A stretch of DNA of 24,576 nucleotides from a virus. The stretch lies in IMG/VR virus record IMGVR_UViG_3300031708_000006, positions 1-24,576 of that record, one strand, 5' to 3'. The notes below the pieces were generated by a model. It saw nothing but the letters and a program-made list of their open reading frames with translations, was not told where the DNA came from and searched no databases. This document shows positions 21,073 through 24,576 of the stretch, piece after piece. Every line of letters starts with the position of its first letter. Positions within the stretch are counted from its first letter, which is position 1. A program made the translations under genes and the position numbers.

Positions 21073-21756
21073 ATGTCCCGCACTGTCACCGCGACCGCGT
21101 CCGGATCGGGCAGCGCGAACGGCATCCTGCTGCGGGTGGCCGTCCTCGACAACGCTGCCACGGTGCAGACCGGGGCGGCGACGGCGAACAGCGACGCCTT
21201 CACGGTGCCCGATAAAGCAATCACCCCCACCGCCACCGGCTCCTGGATTTACGGCGCACTCGTCCAGGGCGCGAGCAGCACCACGTTCACCGCCGTCTCC
21301 GGGACCACGTTCAGCGCCAATATTGCCGATACGACCCACGGCGCCGCCTACGGGACGTTCCGGACCACGGGCACCACCACGTCCGGCACGCCCGTGACCG
21401 TGGGTGCGAGCGCCCCGACGGTCCCGAGCGGTGAAGGCAACATCGCGCTCCTGGAGATCCTCGCTGCGGGCACCCTAGCGGAGGACGCGACCACCCCCGC
21501 GGCGGTATCCACGACGGCGGCCAAAACGATCACCACCGCGTCGTTCACCCCGCCGGCCGGGACACTGCTGGTCGCGCAGGTCGCGGCGGACTACAGCGGC
21601 AGCAGCACCGTCACCATGGCCGTGACCGACACCGGGGGCCTGAGCTGGGCCAAGGCCGTCGCTGACCCGATCGGGCTGACGAGCGTGTGGATCGCGCAGG
21701 TCCCGGGCGCCCCGGCTGGACATTCCTTCGGGGCGATGGCCGGAGGCTTCCCCTGA
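21073..21756 (+). CDS. Virion-associated beta protein (minor tail/fibre accessory)
   Basis: The ATG follows the fibre stop without a gap. The 227 residues are Thr/Ala/Ser-rich and alternate in beta fashion: SGSANGILLRVAVLDNAATV, SWIYGALVQGASSTTFTAVS, TITTASFTPPAGTLLVAQVA and SSTVTMAVTDTGGLSWAKAV. The ASFTPPAGTLLVAxVAxD ... DTGGLSWxxxV module is a repeat found, from memory, in phage and actinobacterial surface proteins with a jelly-roll-like fold. It probably attaches to the fibre or forms part of a branched fibre. No enzyme motif is visible. Confidence 0.7.
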   Translation: MSRTVTATASGSGSANGILLRVAVLDNAATVQTGAATANSDAFTVPDKAITPTATGSWIYGALVQGASSTTFTAVSGTTFSANIADTTHGAAYGTFRTTGTTTSGTPVTVGASAPTVPSGEGNIALLEILAAGTLAEDATTPAAVSTTAAKTITTASFTPPAGTLLVAQVAADYSGSSTVTMAVTDTGGLSWAKAVADPIGLTSVWIAQVPGAPAGHSFGAMAGGFP

Positions 21757-21776
21757 ACCCCGGGAGAGGAGGCCGC

Positions 21777-22229
21777 ATGCGCAACCCGTTCCGGCCGCTC
21801 ACCCGCACCGCCGCAGGCCTCGGCGATGCCCGGGCCAGCATCCTCGTCATCACCATCGCCTACGCCGTGTTCGCCTGCTCGCTGACCTGCCAGCCGGCCC
21901 GCTGGTCCGCCACCCCCGCCTACAAGGACCTGCTGCTCATCATGCCGGCCCGGCCGTGGGGAGCGTGCTTCGCCGCCGTCACCATCCTGCTCGCCGGTAC
22001 GCTCGCCGCCCCTGCGCGGCGCTGGCTGTCAGTGCTCGCCCTGTCGGCCGCGCTGGCCATCACCCTCACCTGGTGCGCAGCGTTCCTGGTCCGGTGGGCT
22101 ACCAGCGATAACACGACACCCGAGACATGGGTGAGCTGGGCTGTTTTCGCCTACATCCTGCTCCGCGCCCTCATCGCCGGGGAGGTCAGGGTCCCCTCCC
22201 GCCGGAACCGCGGGACCGGTCATGGCTGA
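21777..22229 (+). CDS. Four-helix membrane protein, possible holin
   Basis: ATG at 21777 is preceded by GAGAGGAGG (about 21764-21772), a strong ribosome binding site, and fixes the start within a longer open frame. The 150-residue protein has four probable membrane helices: ASILVITIAYAVFACSLT, PWGACFAAVTILLAGTLA, WLSVLALSAALAITLTWCAA and WVSWAVFAYILLRALIAG, with short basic ends (RNPFRPLTR; PSRRNRGTG). It opens the block of small membrane proteins after the fibre genes, where actinophages often place holin candidates. Four helices are more than most phage holins, so holin is only one possibility; the function is unproven. Confidence 0.65.
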   Translation: MRNPFRPLTRTAAGLGDARASILVITIAYAVFACSLTCQPARWSATPAYKDLLLIMPARPWGACFAAVTILLAGTLAAPARRWLSVLALSAALAITLTWCAAFLVRWATSDNTTPETWVSWAVFAYILLRALIAGEVRVPSRRNRGTGHG

Positions 22230-22587
22230 CCCCACTGTCATCACCGCGGTCGTCGGGACGATCGCCGCAGTGATCGGAGCATCGACCCCGATCATCATCG
22301 AACGGCGGCACGACAGGGCCACCGAGCATGACCGCGAGACCGACGCGGCCGAGGAGACTGAGGCCACCCGGGTCGCGTCCTGGGCGGGGCTCAACGAGGC
22401 GCTGGGCCGCGAGATCGAGCGCCTCCAGCAGGATGTCGCCCGGATCCGCTCCGACTACGAAGCAGCACTGGCCCGCCAGCGCGACGAGTACGAAGCGAAA
22501 CTCGCCGCATCGACGTCCAGGATCACCGAGCTGGAAACCGACGTCGCCTCCCTGCGCCGCCTTCTCGGCCAGCCGCCCAAGCCATGA
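22222..22587 (+). CDS. Single-span membrane protein with coiled coil
   Basis: The ATG overlaps the previous gene's end (8 bases). The 121-residue product has one N-terminal membrane helix (VITAVVGTIAAVIGASTPII) followed by a charged region (ERRHDRATEHDRETDAAEET) and a coiled coil (REIERLQQDVARIRSDYEAA, SRITELETDVASLRRLLG). The topology of one span plus a long coiled coil is seen in holin-like and spanin-like small proteins and in phage membrane-anchored adaptors. Within a lysis-like cluster, a lysis accessory role is plausible but unproven. Confidence 0.65.
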   Translation: MADPTVITAVVGTIAAVIGASTPIIIERRHDRATEHDRETDAAEETEATRVASWAGLNEALGREIERLQQDVARIRSDYEAALARQRDEYEAKLAASTSRITELETDVASLRRLLGQPPKP

Positions 22588-22922
22588 ATGGCCTCCTGAT
22601 CCTGATGCTGCTCGTGTCCTGGACATCGCTGCTGCTGCAAGGCGCTGCCCTGATCCACCTGGTACGGCAACGGGCCTCCTATGCGGCGGAGCAGCTCGCC
22701 GGGAACGGCTACGTGAGGACCGCCGCCTGCAGGGTCGCCGCGGCCTGCATCTACGTCACCGTCGCCCTCCTGGACGCCTGCCACGTCCAGGTCCCCGGGT
22801 CGGGCGGCGTGACCGCCGAGGCCCTCGTGGTCCTGTCCGCTGTCCAGTTCATCTGGCTTGTCAACTCCGCGCTGGACATCAAGGTCAGGCGCCAGCTCAG
22901 GAAGGAGGCCGGCGATGAGTGA
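22584..22922 (+). CDS. Membrane protein, about three spans
   Basis: The ATG overlaps the previous stop (ATGA). The 112-residue product has a hydrophobic N-terminus (NGLLILMLLVSWTSLLLQGA) and two further spans (CRVAAACIYVTVALLDACHV, LVVLSAVQFIWLVNSALDI), then a basic tail (KVRRQLRKEAGDE). It resembles no family I know. The cluster of three consecutive, coupled membrane proteins (21777-22922) suggests a shared membrane-located task such as lysis timing or superinfection exclusion. Confidence 0.65.
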   Translation: MNGLLILMLLVSWTSLLLQGAALIHLVRQRASYAAEQLAGNGYVRTAACRVAAACIYVTVALLDACHVQVPGSGGVTAEALVVLSAVQFIWLVNSALDIKVRRQLRKEAGDE

Positions 22923-23091
22923 GCACCAGGAACGCGAAGACCACGGCTGGGAGATCGAGATCCCCGACCATCCTGGCCGCACGGAGTCGCGGGACTTCCG
23001 CCGGGCGAAGGCGACGATGCACAAGATCCTCGCCGCGGTGACACAGCAGGCGACCGGTCCGGGCGCGCTGATTGCGGCGATCTCCGCGTGA
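22915..23091 (+). CDS. N-terminal fragment of a split DUF6424-like protein
   Basis: The ATG at 22915 overlaps the stop of the previous gene and yields 58 residues. It includes HGWEIEIPDHPGRTESRDFR followed by RAKATMHKI. The WxIEIPDHPxRT(D/E)S ... K/RxxMxKI segment is what I recall as the beginning of actinobacterial DUF6424 proteins (function unknown), which are normally one chain with the next gene's domain. Here a TGA at 23089-23091 ends it and the following gene begins in the -1 frame within the same four bases (GTGA). Either the gene has been split by a frame change or two subunits are made. Confidence 0.5.
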   Translation: MSEHQEREDHGWEIEIPDHPGRTESRDFRRAKATMHKILAAVTQQATGPGALIAAISA

Positions 23092-23729
23092 CCGCGCCGG
23101 TGCAGGCCCATCACGCCGGAAGCCTGTGGGTGTTCGACGGCGACGGGTGGTTCCTCCTTTTGAATGTCTGCGGGGTTGAATGGTCCGCCCAGTGGTCGGC
23201 CGACCCGGCGAAGGTCGACGCTCTGCGGCAGAACGCCCAGCGTCTCTACGCGCGGTTCCCTGAGACCGTCGCCGAGCTGGAACGCCTCGGATACACCGAA
23301 TGCGGGGCGATCCTGGACACGCCGATCACCGACCATGCGGGTGTCGCACGCTGGACGGACAGCTTGTTCAACTCGTGCGTACCGCTATCACCAGGGATGC
23401 ACCAGGGCATCGTGTCCGACCATCAGGACACCGGTGGCTGGCATCACTACCCCAAGAGCGTCTGGGACATCCAGCTCACGAAACGAGACGACTTCCAGTT
23501 GTGGGTCACCGACGGGGAAGGGCACCCGGCCGCGGTCGCCCCCGCTGCTCCTCCCGGCTCCGGGGACAGCCGCGTACGAGTCCTGTGGGCCACGCCCGGG
23601 TCGGCTCTCCACGCCGAGCACCAGGCCGCCGAGGCTGCGGGCATCCCCCACATTCTCGACGCGAGTCACCCGCTGGCCACGCAGGCATTCGCACGGCAGG
23701 GACCGGCACCGCATGAAGCCGTGAAGTGA
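23088..23729 (+). CDS. C-terminal part of split DUF6424-like protein
   Basis: GTG at 23088 overlaps the previous stop. The 213 residues contain AHHAGSLWVFDGDGWFLLLN, VEWSAQWSADPAKVDALRQN, AQRLYARFPETVAELERLGY, LDTPITDHAGVARWTDSLFN, HHYPKSVWDIQLTKRDDFQL and PPGSGDSRVRVLWATPGSAL. In order these match, from memory, the body of the DUF6424 family. The catalytic or binding role of that family is unknown to me; WTDS and the HHYP motifs are the strongest conserved spots. The family's N-terminal ~40 residues are encoded separately by the preceding gene. GTGA overlaps on both sides show a continuous translation unit. Confidence 0.6.
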   Translation: MTAPVQAHHAGSLWVFDGDGWFLLLNVCGVEWSAQWSADPAKVDALRQNAQRLYARFPETVAELERLGYTECGAILDTPITDHAGVARWTDSLFNSCVPLSPGMHQGIVSDHQDTGGWHHYPKSVWDIQLTKRDDFQLWVTDGEGHPAAVAPAAPPGSGDSRVRVLWATPGSALHAEHQAAEAAGIPHILDASHPLATQAFARQGPAPHEAVK

Positions 23730-24046
23730 GCGCCCTCAGCCAAGCGCGCCGCGTCCCCACGCTCGACGACCTCGAGCGCGCAGGCGACTACACCGGCCCG
23801 CACCCGATCGAGCGCGGCGACAAGACCGAGCGCGTCGTCTGGTTCCTGCTGCCAACGCACAAGGGCGCGGACATGTTCGACCGGCCCGACGAGCATTCCG
23901 GCCTCCATGGCGTGTACGAGCCGCCGTGGACGTTCCGCGAGTGCCCGGACGGTTCGCTGGAGATCCGCGCCTCGATCGGATGCGGTCCGCAGCCGTACTA
24001 CTGGCACGGCTACCTCGATGAGGGGAACACCTGGAGGCAGGTCTGA
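23726..24046 (+). CDS. Conserved small phage protein, 106 aa, function unknown
   Basis: GTG at 23726 overlaps the preceding stop (GTGA) and its TGA overlaps the next ATG (TGATG). The product carries LDDLERAGDYTGPHPIERGD, RVVWFLLPTHKGADMFDRPD and the C-terminal signature WTFRECPDGSLEIRASIGC followed by YYWHGYLDEGNTWRQV. The combination WTFxECPDGSLEIRxSI ... WHGYLDEGxxWR recurs in actinophage hypothetical proteins, as I recall, with no known activity. It is soluble, with no zinc pair. Confidence 0.65.
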   Translation: MSALSQARRVPTLDDLERAGDYTGPHPIERGDKTERVVWFLLPTHKGADMFDRPDEHSGLHGVYEPPWTFRECPDGSLEIRASIGCGPQPYYWHGYLDEGNTWRQV

Positions 24047-24339
24047 TGAGCGGGATACGGGAAGTCACCCAGACCATCCTCTTCGCCCCCGAGCTCAACG
24101 CCCGCGGCGTGTACGGCAACTGCCTCCAGGCGGCGATCGCAGTCCAGCCTGGACACCGCTGTCGCCACTGTCGGCACGCTGGCCGCCTCGGTGAACCCGC
24201 CGGCGCCAGCCCCGACGTCCTCGACGACAACCACGACCACCACCGAGGGGACGGTCTAGCGGAACCACGTCCCTCGCCCGTCCCAGTGCCACGGGCTCAG
24301 TTTGGTGGGATCAGCCGGCAAACTCCCTCAGTCCGGTGA
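24046..24339 (+). pseudogene. GNCLQA-type protein, truncated or chimeric
   Basis: The ATG overlaps the previous stop. Only the first ~33 residues look like protein: REVTQTILFAPELNARGVYG then NCLQAAIA. The GNC-x-QAA-x-A(S) motif opens a family I have seen in actinophages, where it is followed by a ~100-residue domain. After about 24140 the frame becomes low-complexity Arg/His/Pro-rich and unlike a protein. Over the same bases another frame (24137-24259) reads as a plausible C-terminus of an unrelated protein. I infer a recombination or deletion joint near 24135-24145 that removed the rest of this gene. Confidence 0.45.
24137..24259 (+). pseudogene. Orphan C-terminal reading frame past the chimeric joint
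   Basis: In a different frame from the GNCLQA fragment the bases encode QSSLDTAVATVGTLAASVNP, then PPAPAPTSSTTTTTTTEGTV and a TAG at 24257-24259. The Ala/Val helix and a Pro/Thr-rich tail look like the C-terminus of a real protein, but upstream the frame lacks a start codon and meets TGA at 24047. It is likely the tail of a deleted neighbour. Parent unknown. Confidence 0.35.
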
Positions 24340-24576
24340 CGGGCCTCTCCTGAGGAACATGTCGAACCACTCCAGTGCGTTACGCCATTTATCGTTCTGG
24401 CCGAACCGCCGCGTATAACCCCGGTACTGGTAGTAGCGGTTGCCGTGCCAGTCCACGAACCGGATGACCGGCCGACATGGCGGTTCTACGGAGGCGTTCT
24501 CCTCGAAGACGTAATAGGTGAGGCCATCTTTCACGTAAGGATCTTCGTGAGCATCCAGGTGTATTCCCTGGTATCT
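24328..24576 (-). CDS. Hypothetical minus-strand protein, 5' end outside window
   Basis: The frame is open to the right edge of the window (82 codons visible), so the GTG at 24534 need not be the start. The visible sequence includes HEDPYVKDGLTYYVFEENAS, RPVIRFVDWHGNRYYQYRGY and KWRNALEWFDMFLRRGPSP. It is aromatic-rich and looks like a small soluble domain; I do not recognise it. The right-hand neighbour is unknown. It may be another minus-strand accessory gene, but its promoter lies outside the window. Confidence 0.5.
   Translation of the reverse strand, partial: RYQGIHLDAHEDPYVKDGLTYYVFEENASVEPPCRPVIRFVDWHGNRYYQYRGYTRRFGQNDKWRNALEWFDMFLRRGPSPD

Noticed and set aside
22455-23336. Long minus-strand open frame of 293 codons antisense to 22222-23729
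   Set aside because: It covers a densely coupled plus-strand unit, starts without ribosome site or TANNNT at the right spacing, and its composition follows the complement of the plus-strand codons.
1-24576. CRISPR array, integrase, or att core sites
   Set aside because: No regularly spaced repeats and no recombinase motif were seen; the only direct repeat with clear context is the 7-base AGCTTAG pair.

Overview
The window is a stretch of the late structural region of a long-tailed (siphovirus-type) temperate phage or prophage of a high-GC actinobacterium, most likely Streptomyces or a near relative. The gene order is classical: major capsid protein, head-tail connectors, tail terminator, major tail protein, two-frame tail assembly chaperone, tape measure, distal tail protein, hub, fibre proteins, then small membrane proteins. 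The actinobacterial assignment rests on the very GC-rich sequence, frequent GTG/TTG starts, TANNNT-type leaderless promoters, and small proteins that I recognise from memory as the actinobacterial families DUF6221 and DUF6424. No integrase, terminase, portal or clear endolysin gene is visible, so free phage and prophage cannot be told apart.

Layout. 1-2360: major capsid protein (5' end outside the window), a strong hairpin, then three small plus-strand proteins. 2302-3352: a minus-strand operon of three tightly overlapping small genes, with a tRNA-like sequence just upstream of its promoter. 3481-7312: head-tail adaptor, head closure, a Cys-rich 55-residue protein, an unknown protein, an HK97 gp10-like protein and the tail terminator, interrupted by two single minus-strand zinc-ribbon genes. 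7328-9208: two small proteins, a terminator, the major tail protein, an inserted HNH endonuclease and a second terminator. 9229-18386: chaperone pair with a -1 slippery site, tape measure with a tail-lysozyme domain, Dit-like protein, a minus-strand DUF6221 cassette, and three minor tail proteins. 18398-19037: a second, frameshifted DUF6221 copy with a coupled small gene, minus strand. 19069-21756: tail fibre proteins. 21777-22922: three small membrane proteins. 22915-24576: a DUF6424-like gene split in two, a small conserved protein, a chimeric or truncated ORF, and a minus-strand gene running off the window.

The most interesting signal is a two-layer organisation. Most plus-strand structural genes are packed with overlapping stops and starts, and many have clear Shine-Dalgarno sequences. 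Small accessory cassettes sit between them, five on the minus strand plus the HNH gene on the plus strand. Each of these six first genes has TANNNT placed 6-7 bases before its start codon and no Shine-Dalgarno, which is the signature of a leaderless actinobacterial promoter. Most encode small CxxC proteins. I infer independently transcribed 'moron' genes, possibly active in lysogeny, lying antisense to the late operon. One cassette (DUF6221, 15484-15774) is bounded by 7-base direct repeats exactly 300 bases apart and has apparently altered the 3' end of the Dit gene.
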